Below, one piece after another: positions 34,538-45,827 of a stretch of DNA of 64,000 nt. A program made the translations under genes and the position numbers. Numbering within the stretch: position 1 is the stretch's first letter; each line of letters opens with the position of its first letter. Origin of the DNA: Fasciola hepatica (taxonomy: Eukaryota; Platyhelminthes; Trematoda; Plagiorchiida; Fasciolidae). Location: positions 3,348,001-3,412,000 of the forward strand of contig CANUEZ040000140.1 in NCBI GenBank assembly GCA_948099385.1, written 5' to 3'. Below the pieces are notes generated by a model. That model searched no databases. It saw only the letters and a list, made by a program, of their open reading frames with translations, and had not been told where the DNA came from.

Positions 34538-36479
34538 TGTGACGTTCTGCGGGCGGAGGAAACTTCAATTCAGCTGCCTAGGTGTGCAAACAGTGAAACT
34601 GACGAAGAGAGCAAACAACCATAAAATCGTTGAATCTTGGGATGCTCTGGAGATAGACATTTCGCAGCAAGATATATTGTTTGGAGATTGTGGCAAGAAA
34701 GTGGATGGCAAAAATAAATGTGTCAGTTTTTGAATACTTCGGTGGAACCGATAGAAAGGGATGAGTCATAACTTGGTTCAGTTTGCTAATGAGGATGATG
34801 GGTGGTTAGGCGTGAATCCCCGGTATAGTGAACCACGAACAATAAACCAAAAACGTTGGCGGGTTTCTGAATGTAGAATAATCATGCGCTGGAGAAAGTG
34901 AGCCTCTCGGGGCTCATAAGGCAGTTAATTGTGATGGAGACATTGGAAACGAGCACAATGGCACTAAAGTTGCTACTCGAGAGAACTGACAAATATGACG
35001 AAGACTGAAACGAATGAGTCGCGGCTCTGCGTGAGAGTAAAATGTCGGTCCATCAGGACAAAATTTTGAAAGATCAATAAGGGACGATGTCGAATGAAGA
35101 AAAACGTTTTACATGATTTAGTGAAGAACAGAGCGGCATATCTCGAGAAGATCAAAGTGGGCTGTGAAGCAAGATACTACAGAACTGAGAAAATGTTTCG
35201 TCGATCAAAATTACAAGTTGTCAAGAATGGCAGATCTAGCCGCATCTAGCTCCAATGGATCTGAAGTACTGTAGCACAGAATTACACAATCACATTTCAT
35301 AGAAACAGGCGGTTGAGTAAAGGGGAACTGGTTATGATTGGGATAATCTCCCAGTGAATTACCACGCCCAGCTATTGCATACGAGCTAGATCCACAGATC
35401 TTGCTGCGAAAAAAAGAGGTGGCGTGGACCGCTTACTCGAGGGAGGTGAGTACCTGCTTGGGTAGCGTGAGCTACGGGTAACCAGGGAAAATAAAGTTCG
35501 GAGATAGTTTGGTTCATAGTATCGTCAGTTGGCCCCGACGGGAACTAACGAAGGAGGCGGAGTGCGGCCATAAAAACCACTGGAGTCCAGTGCCCAGTAG
35601 GGCACCACCATGGGAACGTTGAAATCAACTTCGGTTGGCGTAAAGAACGTTGCAGCTGGAAAAAGGCCAAAATGCAGTCTAGCTATGGTACCCACTGATA
35701 GTTTAAATTAGAACGGGTTCAAATAAACTTCAGCGCATTATTCAATAAATGGAAACGAAGTTGTGCTGGAGCTCATAAAAAAGGAGAGAAAGGACAGGTG
35801 ACCAGCCGGGAGGAATGTAAGTGTTGGATAACCAACCACCAACAGCAAATGGAAGCTGGACAAAATGAGAGAAATCTAAAGGTACAAATCCAAGCATTGC
35901 TGGATGGAACTTGATGAAATAAGGATAAATATTGGGGTAGGGTAAAGGTGGGTTTTTCAGAAAGTGAAAAAATATAGAGCCCAAGGTAGGCAAGAGCCCT
36001 GTAATGATGAGAGCTACCTAGGTAAAACAATAGTGACATAAGACAACGATGAGGTTTTCTGCAAAAAAAGAAAGAATGGGAAGTGGGTTCGGGTAAATAG
36101 AAGCCAGAAAAGTCTACCAGTTTGTCAAGGCGTTAACTGACAGAGAAGGAAAAACTCCAGGAATGACTGGAAAGATTTACATGGATTAGAGGCGGAACGA
36201 ATAGGCATGTTTAAGGTGAAGCTCAAAGAAATTAAGGAAAATGATTAGACGGAGTGCCGAACTGGTACGGGCCCAGAGAATTTAAAGGCAAAGAGACGTA
36301 TAGAAACCGAAAGAAGTGATAGCACGCGGCAGAGAAGAGCCTCAGAGTAGCCAAAGGAATCTAACTGAAGCAACGGGGGAAAAGTTGTTTGAGCAACAGC
36401 AGGATTGGCAGAAAATGAAGTAAACATCTGGACAAGGAAATAAGCAAGCTTTTTAAGGCTCTAGGTGTGGGGGTGAGGG

Positions 36480-37220
36480 TTGAACCAGCAGCCGTTTGAG
36501 CTCCAAGTAGGCCCTTTAGCGTTGGTTCGCCCCTCAAAGGGAGGACTTGAGTCACCGGAGGGACGATGGTAATTGGAACCTGTCCAAGTCCTTCAGTGGG
36601 GTGCCACAAAGCTGGAAGCATTGGAATAATCCGTACTCAGTCGGCTTATCTCAGGAAATGTCGAGCCCCATCTTCCTTTTCGCCGACGACCTGAAACATG
36701 TGAAAAATCTATCTGACCCGAGCATCCAGCGGGCTGTTACATGTCCGTGAGAGGACGAACAACTTGCACTGGCTTTCAGTGCGACGTATTGCAGGTACTT
36801 GCTACCAGTTGCCATGCTAACCGGAGGAGGGATAAAGGCATGCCTGGCTGTCGCTATCCAGAGGATCAAGCAGGTGGTGGACCTGGCAGTAAAGGTATAA
36901 CAGAACATGAACCCTAGCTGACAGTTTATTTCTGCAGCAGCAAAGACCTCTCGTGCACCTTCTCAGTTGGTCAGGAAACTTCGTCCGATGAAGCCCGCCG
37001 TACTGGTACCTGTCTTCAAGGTGATAGTTCGACCACACTCAGTGAATTGTATTCAACCTTGGTGGCCATTACTCGTATGTGACAAACACGTACAAAAAAA
37101 CTGTGACACAATTCACAAAGTTTTCTGAGGGGGCTCAAGGAACTCCCTACCCGGCCAGGCTAGTAAAACAAAACCTGTTCTCGCTGCGACTGATATGCTG
37201 GAGAGAATGCCTCATCGGGC
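36480..37220 (+). mobile_element. LINE (CR1-like) reverse transcriptase to C-terminus, decayed
   Basis: Plus-strand motifs: PIFLFADDLKHVKNL (catalytic ADD box, about 36,667-36,710), NLHWLSVRRI (36,755), AAAKTSRA (36,940), then VFKVIVRPHSVNCIQPWWPL (37,013-37,072) and DKHVQKN (37,082). These match the palm-to-thumb order 'FADDlK...W...aakasr...iVRPhlEy.iQ.W.P...dk'. Several stops and frame changes. It is the only plus-strand LINE of this CR1-like type in the window. Confidence 0.7.
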
Positions 37221-38794
37221 ACTTAAACAGTTAGAAAGGCTTTAGCAGCCAAGCTCTCATTTGATACTTGGCCGCAAAAAGGCTCTCATACATCATGGGC
37301 CGAAGTTGGCCAAACCAGAAGCCAGCGGTTGTTTCACGGCATGGTATCTTCAGCAGTTTTCAGAGCCCACTAAGAGAGTTTCTGGCCAGGAATCTTCCCT
37401 GGACACTTCTTAAATCACTCCCAGAAAACTTTCTTTGTATCGGTCTTTCACCGTAGATTTTCATCTGTTTTCAGTTCTTGTCTCCCCCTTGTTGACGGTG
37501 AGTTGACAACAGGTTGGTATGATTTGTTTTTCCTATTCTTTCCTTGTTTTTCTAGATTTTACCACCTCCAACACGGCTGTCTTTTCATCTTTTTGATTCC
37601 CGAAAGGTTATCTGCTGGAAGTCACAGAAGGATGTAACCACGTAATCAAGTAGCGAAACAGTCCTGTAGATGGCTTGCGCAGTTTTTACCCTATCGCCAC
37701 AGGTTGAAGACTTACCAAACAACACTTTTATCACCGTAGTGCTCATCGTCGCAGAGCGGTGGAACACACCTGGAGCCTGTTGATGCAAGAACCTGGACTT
37801 ATCAGTTGGGCGAAAACCGCAAATCCTGTGACCTGAAGCAGCCGTCAAAGTTGTCCAGTGATAGGCCTCTCAAGGATCCAAAACTTAAAAAATAAATACC
37901 ACTGCGTTTTAGCACCACTTCCAATGAGTATTTCTGGGGCAAGCTCCAAAGCAGCTCACAGAAAATAAACTAGTGCGGTCGTATTTGCTATTCCAGCCGG
38001 TGTTAAATCCTAAAGAGCTTGAAAATGTCCAGTTTGTCCCTAAAAGCTCTGCCCGGAGGTGATACTGTTGAAGTGAGAGCTTTTAAAAGACTGTGCATCG
38101 CTTTAGAGCGGTTTCGTCATACTTTTGTGCAAACATAGCTCGAATAAATGACTAACTCAGATGGGGATTTGGTTAGATCACACCGCATTACAAGTGACTT
38201 CAAATGATTTCTGCGTCAACGATCAATTTATTTCCGGCTATAATGCTTCACAACTGTTTTGATTAGCGGAGGGGTCGCGCGGCCCATCCATTCCTGGCGG
38301 GTTTGTGTTAGCCAAGTGGCCGGATAATCAGCGGGATGTTTTAAGAGCTGACGAAAGAAAAGGAGCTAAGGAAGCATTGATGCAACCAAATTGCCGACAG
38401 CGAGGACTTTGGGCTTGGTTTTGGAAAAGACATAGGCCTCCTCAAATACGCCACTTAAAGCAAGGATCAACAATCCATAGTTACTTAAGTTGGACTGATG
38501 CGATAGCTCTATCCATGAAAAATGTTTCGGTTTGTGTCAGAAGGAAGTTGGTTTGGATGAAACACTCTGGTGGATGCCGAAGCAGAGAGCGAAAAATTAA
38601 GCAGGACTGCAGAGGGGACCATATTAGTAAGGTTGCCACTTTCGTGTGCACAAAAGGTTTTGTAAGCATACGCGAAAGTTCGGTTAGACTTGTTCCTAAA
38701 CGCGCTTTAAGCTGGTTACGGAGCAATGCTTGAACTTAGATTTGTATCCCACATACTGGAATCAAGGTGTGTACATGCTTTCTCTCGGTCTTAT
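37221..38794. other. Unassigned; may include upstream part of a BEL/Pao remnant
   Basis: A 142-codon plus frame (38,305-38,733) precedes the RNase H-like block of the BEL remnant and may be its eroded reverse transcriptase, but no motif confirms this. An 87-codon minus frame at 37,848-37,585 is unrecognised. Confidence 0.3.
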
Positions 38795-40760
38795 GTGGCA
38801 CCTCTGAGGACAGTCTGCATAACAGCGTTGAAGTTCGCCGCGGCTGCTGCTGCTGTTCCAGTGGCAGAAATTGCGCAGGAGGAAGGAGGCCTGAGAATAA
38901 ATAATGTTTGTTTTTGGACCTATTCCGCCGTGGTTCTTAAGTTCCTCAAAGGCGGCAACAGAAGCTTCGCTGAGTTTGCCTGAGGTACATGCCCGCCCGA
39001 GTTCGGAAATCAAAAATTCGACAGATGTATCTTCTCCAGGGATGCGATTGGAGGAGAAAGACCCCAAACGATGGCTTCATATTCTAAAGTTCTGTGGTTC
39101 CAGAGGGCCACTAAAGACAACGAATAATTTCTCATGGACTTGCGCTCCGAAATGTGGGAGATCAAGTTGTGTGCGGTGACTAGTGTGGTAAACTACAGCC
39201 CAGTTTCAGTCATATTGCGAAGGCAGTTGGACCTGGTTCACTTTATTCTGGAATGCTGCATGGATACTGCAATAAAAGCAAAATCTCCACAAGATCTTCG
39301 TGCAGCGGAACGGTATGCCATCGAAAGATGGAAACTTCATATTTCAGGAGATGACAACCAGTTATAAAACATTTGTCAATCTTGCTCAAGCTGGGTTTTC
39401 CTAAAGAGGCCTAGTTGGAAGAACCGAGAATAATTTCCTGTGAGTGAATAGCCTACAACGCTATCGGGAAATGGAGACCTATCCGCAATAATAAGTCAAT
39501 TTTTTGTGAGAAACGGATAAAAACGGTCCAATTATGGCCCGACGTAAAGCATCCAATCACTATACCAAAAGCACACCGAGCGGCACAACAAACTGTGAAA
39601 CACTGCTATGAAACCCACGACAAATGTTGTTGCTCTCACGTTTTTGCTGCCGTTTGAAGGGGATTTTGGACATTCGAAAAACTGGCAGCTGTAAGGATCG
39701 CCTTTGGAAGACGTCCACACTGCAGTAAAATGACCGCACACCCGCTCCACTACCTAGCCAGAGCACAGCATGCACTGATTAGGCCTCTGCATATGGAGAT
39801 GTTGATTATTTTGGACATCTTTATGTGAAACATTGCAGGTATAAAGGAAAAAGTCATGGATGTATTTTCATTTGTTTAATTTCTGGCGGTGAATATCGAG
39901 GTTGTCCATTTGCTTTTCACCGACTCAGCCCTGCAAGCCTCAACGAGTGTACTGAAAAAAGTGATAGCTTTTGACCACCTCCTGAGATGACGGAGGTTAT
40001 TTCAGAGGAGCCAAAGTAGGCTTCAAACTGGCGTCAAACGTTTCCCTCGGGATGGAATCGGTTGTTTCTCATCAGAATTTAAAATCAAATGATGCTACCT
40101 ATCGCCTCAAGCCAGCTTCAAGGATAAACTGTGGGAGCTTATGATAAGTTCTGTAAGAAGTGCTTTTGATGCAACAACCAAAGATGAAAGGATAGCGGTC
40201 GAAAGTTCATTGAAGTTTTTGAAAAATGAGGACGGAGAACCTTAAGGTGGCCCTCTTGTGATTGTGACAGGAGATGCTGGGGAACAGTAAGCGTTGACAT
40301 CTGGCCAATTGCCTCTACTTTGTAGTAATAAAACCATATTCGACGTAAAGGATCTCCGGCTCACCTATGTTAGACGATGCACACCAGCACGCGTTTTAGC
40401 GAGTACATTCCATGAGTCCGTGCATCGGATCGCAAGTCCGTTCGCGGTGTATCGAAAAACGATTCTCCATGTGATGTTGCAGGTGAGTGTTTTTTATTCG
40501 GTAACAGAGTTATTGGAAAAGATGGTGGTCAGTCGACTTTTTAGTTATCACTGATAAACCTTCTTAAGGCCAATTTGCAAATCAATGATGTAGACTCTGG
40601 CTGCCTTGTCCTAGTCCTGAATTAATGAACATTCCATGAAGGATGTCACATTATTCAGTGGTTCTATGTAAAGTTTGTCAAACTAGGTTTAGCACCCGAA
40701 AAGCTGCTTTACTGGCCACCTCCTGATGGGCAGAGAGACTACGTCAATGACCAAATCCGT
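38795..40760 (+). mobile_element. Second, older BEL/Pao element remnant (RNase H to integrase C-terminus)
   Basis: Plus-strand blocks in BEL/Pao order across shifting frames. VAPLRTVCITALKFAAA and VCFWTYSAVVLKFLK (38,795-38,960) are RNase H, with Tyr where the catalytic Asp of WTDS should be. QDLRAAERYAIERWK (39,290-39,335) is the linker before integrase. HPITIPKAHRAAQQTVKHCYE (39,550-39,615) is the integrase zinc-binding start. MTAHPLHYLARAQ follows near 39,730. LMISSVRSAFDA near 40,140 is the region after the DDE Glu. ALTSGQLPLLCSN, YVRRC and VLASTFHESV (40,295-40,430) are the C-terminal region. Clearly diverged from the BEL element at 23-30 kb. No LTRs found. Confidence 0.65.
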
Positions 40761-41293
40761 TGCGATCTTGAGTGAGGAGGTGTCCTACATTTTCTTTGTT
40801 AGAAAAGTCGCCCCCGAGAATTTTCATTTTCACTCCCAGTTCCGTCACCTCTGTCCTCCAGAAACAAGGCATAAGAGCCAATTCTATTTTACCGTCCTAT
40901 CGCACTTGAGAAGCTTTGGCTCCTAATTTGAAGGACTTGTCTACCCACTCCCACCCCAGGGACATTGGTAAAGCTCCATCGTCCAAAGGGTCTAACAATG
41001 TTGGAAGTTAAATTATCCCTAAAACTACCTTGGATATGGGGAAATGATGTGGTAAACATATGACTGAATACAAATTTAAAAGCCAAGGTTACTCAGAAAG
41101 TTGAACCTACCGTAACATGGAGGTTGTTTTGCTCTATTTCGACCATCGGAGTTCTATGCATGTTCCCTAGCCCAGTTTCCGTTAAAGTCATCAGCCCTTG
41201 GTCTTGCAACAGTTTAACTAAGATACTGTCAAAGAATGAGGGATCGAAGTTCCGTGTAACTTCCGGTTCAAATACGGTATACGTTAGGAGGTG
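40761..41293. other. Unassigned sequence
   Basis: No motif or repeat match seen between the BEL remnant and Gypsy copy 1. Confidence 0.4.
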
Positions 41294-41297
41294 AATA
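41294..41297. repeat. Target site duplication of Gypsy copy 1 (left)
   Basis: AATA, repeated at 46,732-46,735 directly after the 3' LTR; 4 bp is usual for Gypsy integrases. Confidence 0.85.
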
Positions 41298-41605
41298 TGT
41301 AGCGGTTGCCATCTTCGTTCATACTTTTATCACGTTTATTGTTTAACTGAACGCTGACTGCCAAGCGCGGTTGCCATTTGACCGTTGCTCTTGCGCACGC
41401 TCCCACGCACGCTCTCAAGTACACGCCAACCACTATCTCTCCCAATCGCCTTCTCGTTCTCACGGGTCGTGGAGAATACTGTTCTGGTTAACATATTTGT
41501 GCAGTGCCGCACATTAGAGTAACGTACAGGTGGTCCACGCAGTACGAAGGACCGAAGCACGCGTTTACTAAGGAAACCGCGAAGTAAGGTCTAATCAACC
41601 TTACA
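41298..41605 (+). repeat. 5' LTR of Gypsy copy 1 (308 bp)
   Basis: Begins TGTAGCGGTTGCC and ends GACC/AACC-TTACA. Should hold the promoter and polyadenylation signals; I could not place a convincing TATA box. Confidence 0.95.
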
Positions 41606-41607
41606 AT

Positions 41608-41625
41608 TGGTGAGCCCGACGTGAT
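41608..41625 (+). promoter_or_regulatory. Primer-binding site, tRNA-Trp
   Basis: TGGTGAGCCCGACGTGAT, two bases inside the 5' LTR. It matches the complement of the eukaryotic tRNA-Trp 3' end at 17 of 18 positions (G for C at position 7). tRNA-Trp priming is known for CsRn1 and for avian retroviruses. Confidence 0.85.
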
Positions 41626-41862
41626 CCCCAGGTCACGTGAGTTTCCTTGTTTTATACCGTTCAAGGTCCCGTCTGCGTACGTTTTTGTGTGTTTTATTGT
41701 TTCCCTATCTTGATTTTTTTATTGGTTGGTTTACCAAATAATTTTTTTTTCGTCCATATATATTTTGTGTGTCTAATTCGTCGTGATTTTTTTTCGCGAA
41801 GACTATAATGCCCCATTGGTCGTTGATTTCTTTTCCCGTCTGTATTCCATAAAGTAATCGCT

Positions 41863-42663
41863 ATGTCTGCCGAACGGAAATCCTGCTCAGACCCCACCGT
41901 TGGGGCGATCACGCTGCACATACCGGCATTCACGCCTGCTGATCCAGAACTCTGGTTCACGCTGGTTGAGTTAGAATTCGAAAACTGCCGTATAACCAGT
42001 GACGCCAGCCGTCTCAGGTGGGTAGCAGGCCGCCTCCCGCCGGAGGTTACAATGCAAGTAAGGGACGTAATAATCTCTTCCCGAAGCTATGAGGCTTTAA
42101 AGGAGGCTGTTATTGCCCGCACGACCCCAACGCAAGACCAACGTATGCAACAACTTCAAAACGTTGAGCTTGGACGTAGAAAGCCCTCCGAACTGCTGCG
42201 TGAGATGCAGCGCTTGAGAGGACCGACGATAGGCGAGGACCCGCTCTTGAGGGAACTTTGGCTGCAGCGTTTGCCGCATAACATTCTAGTTTTACTAAGT
42301 GCCACGCGCAAATGCTCGCTAGAGGAAACTGCAGTGATAGCTGATGACATTATGTCACGATACAACCCCGCTGTAGCTGGAGTAACCAGGCCCTCCGTCG
42401 CAACGGTGCCTACCTTGCCAACATCTAACGAACTCGCATCAGTTTTGTCTAGAATTGACGCGAGCCTGCAACGCCTAGCAGTTAGAAGTGGGTCACAGGA
42501 GCGGCACCGCGCACGCTCACCTAGGCTCCATAGTCCGTCATTGCGACGACGTTTCGTCGGTTCTTCAAAAGAAGGGTATTGTAAATACCACAGTCGCTTC
42601 GGTGAGGGAGCCAAACGATGCGAACCAGGGTGTACGTTTCCCGGTGCTCATCAGGGAAACTAA
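41863..42663 (+). CDS. Gypsy copy 1 Gag (266 aa)
   Basis: Structural protein forming the particle and binding element RNA. Start ATG follows a 257-nt leader from the LTR. The N-terminal two-thirds are an ordinary Gypsy capsid-like region rich in Leu and Arg. Residues 190-240 are Ser/Arg-rich. The C-terminus carries Cys240, His243, Cys253, Cys257, a C-x2-H-x9-C-x3-C knuckle in place of the common C-x2-C-x4-H-x4-C. This is the hallmark of CsRn1-type Gag. The last three codons before TAA form the slippery site, so about 45 nt overlap Pol. Frame intact. Confidence 0.92.
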   Translation: MSAERKSCSDPTVGAITLHIPAFTPADPELWFTLVELEFENCRITSDASRLRWVAGRLPPEVTMQVRDVIISSRSYEALKEAVIARTTPTQDQRMQQLQNVELGRRKPSELLREMQRLRGPTIGEDPLLRELWLQRLPHNILVLLSATRKCSLEETAVIADDIMSRYNPAVAGVTRPSVATVPTLPTSNELASVLSRIDASLQRLAVRSGSQERHRARSPRLHSPSLRRRFVGSSKEGYCKYHSRFGEGAKRCEPGCTFPGAHQGN

Positions 42664-42698
42664 ACCCCCGGCCCGTGGTGGCGACCCACGAAGCCGGG
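42654..42698 (+). promoter_or_regulatory. -1 ribosomal frameshift signal (slippery heptamer plus stem-loop)
   Basis: G GGA AAC at 42,654-42,660 in the Gag frame, with the Gag TAA following at once. After a 6-nt spacer comes a hairpin. The outer stem CCCGGC (42,667-42,672) pairs with GCCGGG (42,693-42,698). The inner stem CGTGG (42,674-42,678) pairs with CCACG (42,686-42,690). A 7-nt loop closes it. Slipping by -1 enters the Pol frame at CTA AAC, exactly the frame that carries protease. GGGAAAC is an established slippery heptamer, for example in simian retrovirus gag-pro. Activity is inferred. Confidence 0.82.
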
Positions 42699-43358
42699 TA
42701 TCACACCAATAGTCGTCTTTTGAACGTAAGGGACATCATTTCAAGTAACCTATTCCTTGTAGATACCGGTGCCGAAGTGAGCGTCCTCCCCCGAGCGAAA
42801 GACGACAATAGCACACCGCAGGCCGAAACACTACGCGCTGCCAATGGCACAGCCATCCCAACGTTTGTCCAGCGGTCGCTCACCTTAAACTTGGGTTTAA
42901 AGCGTAATTTTCGTTGGGTATTCATCATCGCCGACGTCCCGTACCCAATTCTGGGCATTGACTTCCTGCAGCACTTTGACTTGTTAGTTGATGCACGGCG
43001 CCGCAGAGTGGTGGATCGTCAGACCACTCTCGCTGTTGCGGGTCATAATTCGCGAGTGAATCACGTCACGCCCTTTAACGTTCAACCACCGGCACACCAA
43101 CCTTATGGCGAACTCATCGCCGCCTACCCGGCCATGTTTCGGCAGGCCGGACCTCTCCCAGCAGTGACGACCAGTGTCACTCACCATATCGATACCAAGG
43201 GACCTCCAGTGTTCAGTAGGCCGCGTCGGTTAGCGCCAGGCAAGCTTCGTGTTGCACAGGCCGAATTCGAACATATGCTAGAACTGGGTATAATACGCCC
43301 TTCCAGTAGCCCTTGGGCTTCTCCCCTTCATATGGTTCCTGAGTCTAGTGGCGACTGA
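42660..43358 (+). pseudogene. Gypsy copy 1 Pol, protease and start of reverse transcriptase, ending at TGA
   Basis: -1 frame relative to Gag. Aspartic protease active site FLVDTGAEVSVLP (Asp codon 42,762-42,764) and the flap/second loop region ILGIDFLQHFDLLVD near 42,950. Reverse transcriptase entry LELGIIRPSSSPWASPLHMV, 43,280-43,340. The frame ends at TGA 43,356-43,358, then continues unbroken in the same frame with [13 protein letters not shown]. The residue at the stop is Trp in most Gypsy Pol proteins. Either this is an inactivating mutation shared with copy 2 or a read-through site; I favour mutation. Confidence 0.9.
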
Positions 43359-45827
43359 CGACCCTGTGGTGATTACAGAGCGCTTAACAAAGTCACCGTC
43401 CCGGACCGATACCCGATTCCCCATATACAGGATCTTACTTCGTCTTTATCAGGTTGCTATGTCTTTAGCCGTATCGATTTGGTTCGGGCGTACAACCAGC
43501 TCCCGGTAGCAGAGGCCGATATCCCTAAAACTGCCGTCACTACACCTTTCGGGCTGTTCGAGTTTCTGCGAATGCCGTTTGGACTCAGCAGTGCAGCCCA
43601 GACCTTTCAACGGTTCATGCACGGGGCAACTCGTGGTTTGGAAAATGTCCACGTATACCTGGATGATATTTTGGTGGCGAGTTCTTCAGAGCAAGAGCAC
43701 GCTACACACTTACGAGCACTTTTCGAACGCCTTAGCCAGCACGGCGTTACGATCAATATCGCGAAATGCGAATTAGGCCGGCCTGATATCACTTTCATAG
43801 GACATTCTATTTCATCCTCGGGTATTCGCCCTCTGTCAGATAAAGTTTCCGCTATTCGCGACTATCCTGAACCCCAATCTTTTCGCCAGTTGCGTCAGTT
43901 TGCCGGCCTGGTGAATTTCTACCGCCGATTTATTCCTCACTGTGCGGAAATGATGCAACCCCTCACCGACCTGTTGCGCGGAGGTAGGCGGAAGTTCGTG
44001 TTTCCCGACACGGCACAAGCCGCATTCGCCTTGGTCAAAGATGCTGTCGCCAACACAGCACTCCTTACACACCCCGACCCTTTGGCTCCTATTTCGGTGG
44101 TGACGGATGCCTCGGACACAGCGGTTGGAGCAGTACTGCAACAGTTCGTAGATGACTCTTGGCAACCTTCAGCATTCTTCTCCAAGCGCCTACAACCCGC
44201 GGAATCAAGGTACAGCACGTTCGAGAGAGAGTTATTAGTCATCTACTTGGGAATTCGTCATTTTCGACATGCACTCGAGGGCCGTTCGTTCACGGTGTTT
44301 ACAGACCACAAGCCTTTGGTTTACGCACTGAAGTCAGCTTCGGATCGATACTCACCACGCGAGATTCGCCACTTAGTCTTTGCCTCACAGTTTACTGTGG
44401 ACATACGACACGTCTCTGGGGTACTCAATCCCGTCGGAGACGCCTTATCGCGCGTATATCAACTAAGTCTGTCGCAAACTCCTAACATCAATTTAGACGC
44501 AATGGCACAGGCTCAAACTATGGACCTAGACATCGAAGAACTTCGGAAAAACGGTTCTTTGAGTTTAACCACAGTGCCTATCCCAGCTTCCCAGAATACC
44601 ATCGTGTGCGATGTGTCGCTAGGTCGCCCTAGGCCAGTAGTTCCTGCTGCCCACCGTTATCCTACGTTCCTGACACTCCATAATCTGGCTCATCCGGGTG
44701 TGACTGCCTCGGTGAAACTGATAACCGGGCGTTTTGTTTGGCACAATGTCAAACGAGATGTCCGTCAATGGGCTCGTGCTTGTCTGCAGTGTCAACGTGT
44801 TAAGACCCACAGGCACACTAAGGCAGCGTTAGGCAGGTTCTCAGAACCTGAAAAACGTTTTCATCATGTGCACGTCGACCTCGTAGGACCACTCCCACCT
44901 TCGCTTGGGTACGTTCACATACTCACATGCGTGGATCGTTTTACTCGCTGGCCGCAGGCCATCCCTATCCCCCGTCCCACCTCGGAAGAGGCCGCGAAAG
45001 CTTTTCTGACCGGTTGGGTTAGTCATTTCGGTTGCCCGGCAATAGTAACCACCGATCGCGGTCCACACTTTGACGGCGCTTTCGGCAGCCTACTCGCTAC
45101 GCTCGGTTGCCAGCACGTTAAGACGACAGCTTACAACCCTCAGGCCAATGGTATGGTTGAGCGTTTCCACCGGCAATTAAAAGCCGCCCTTCGAGCAAAC
45201 GGTAACTCCCTTTGGAGTGAAACACTATCATTAGCACTCTTAAGCCTGCGTAGTACCGTTAAGGAAGAGTTACACACAACACCGGCCGTACTAGTATATG
45301 GCTGTACACTTCGTCTGTCTGGGGAGTTGGTAGCTCCCTCACCAACCGTGACTTTCGACTACGGTGACTATGCTCAGCGCCTTACGCAGCACATGCGAGT
45401 GCTCAAGGCCAGTCCGCCGCGTGAACAACAGTCTATAAGTTATGTCCCAACTGCGTTAGGAACCGCTACTCATGTATTCCTTCACGTCGATGGCGTTCGA
45501 TCACCACTACAAGCGCCATACACTGGCCCGTTTCGGGTGATAAAACGTAGGGCAAAAACATTTGTCATAGATATCAACGGACGACACGACACCGTATTTA
45601 TCGACCGTCTCAAGCCTGTCGTCATTGAGTGCAAGCCGCTCGGCCAATTTACACCCACTCATTCGCGCAGTCACCTGCATCGAGCGAGTTACCACTCGAA
45701 CCACCCCCAATTACGCCTAGTGAGGACTCGGCAGCTAGTCCATCAGATTCTCCAACCGTACCCGCAACGCGAAGTAGCCGTCGCGGTCGCCAACTACGAA
45801 ATCCCGTCCGCTTCGCCGATTTCGTGA
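43359..45827 (+). pseudogene. Gypsy copy 1 Pol, reverse transcriptase, RNase H and integrase
   Basis: Open for 822 codons. Reverse transcriptase palm: [42 protein letters not shown] and [12 protein letters not shown] (YLDD starts at 43,656). RNase [37 protein letters not shown] and [14 protein letters not shown]. Integrase: zinc region HNLAHPGV (about 44,680) and CLQCQRVK (about 44,775). DDE core: [11 protein letters not shown] (44,866), [11 protein letters not shown] (45,045), [15 protein letters not shown] (45,147). GPF/Y module [10 protein letters not shown] near 45,520. All catalytic residues are present. After about 45,630 the likely true C-terminus ([18 protein letters not shown]) is in another frame, which points to a 1-nt indel. 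Confidence 0.93.

Larger units (their letters stand above)
32836..36479 (-). repeat. Purine-rich repeat block with tail repeat X homology
   Basis: Strong G/A excess on plus throughout. 34,640-34,760 ('gatgctctggaga', 'ttggagattgtg', 'aataaatgtg', 'gaatacttcggt') aligns with 61,384-61,500 in the right arm. It probably contains more than one copy or insertion; boundaries not resolved. No coding motif. Confidence 0.45.

Noticed and set aside
40294..40554. Candidate host exon followed by a GTGAGT donor near 40,485
   Set aside because: The residues fit the C-terminal region of BEL/Pao integrase, so the donor-like bases are probably chance.
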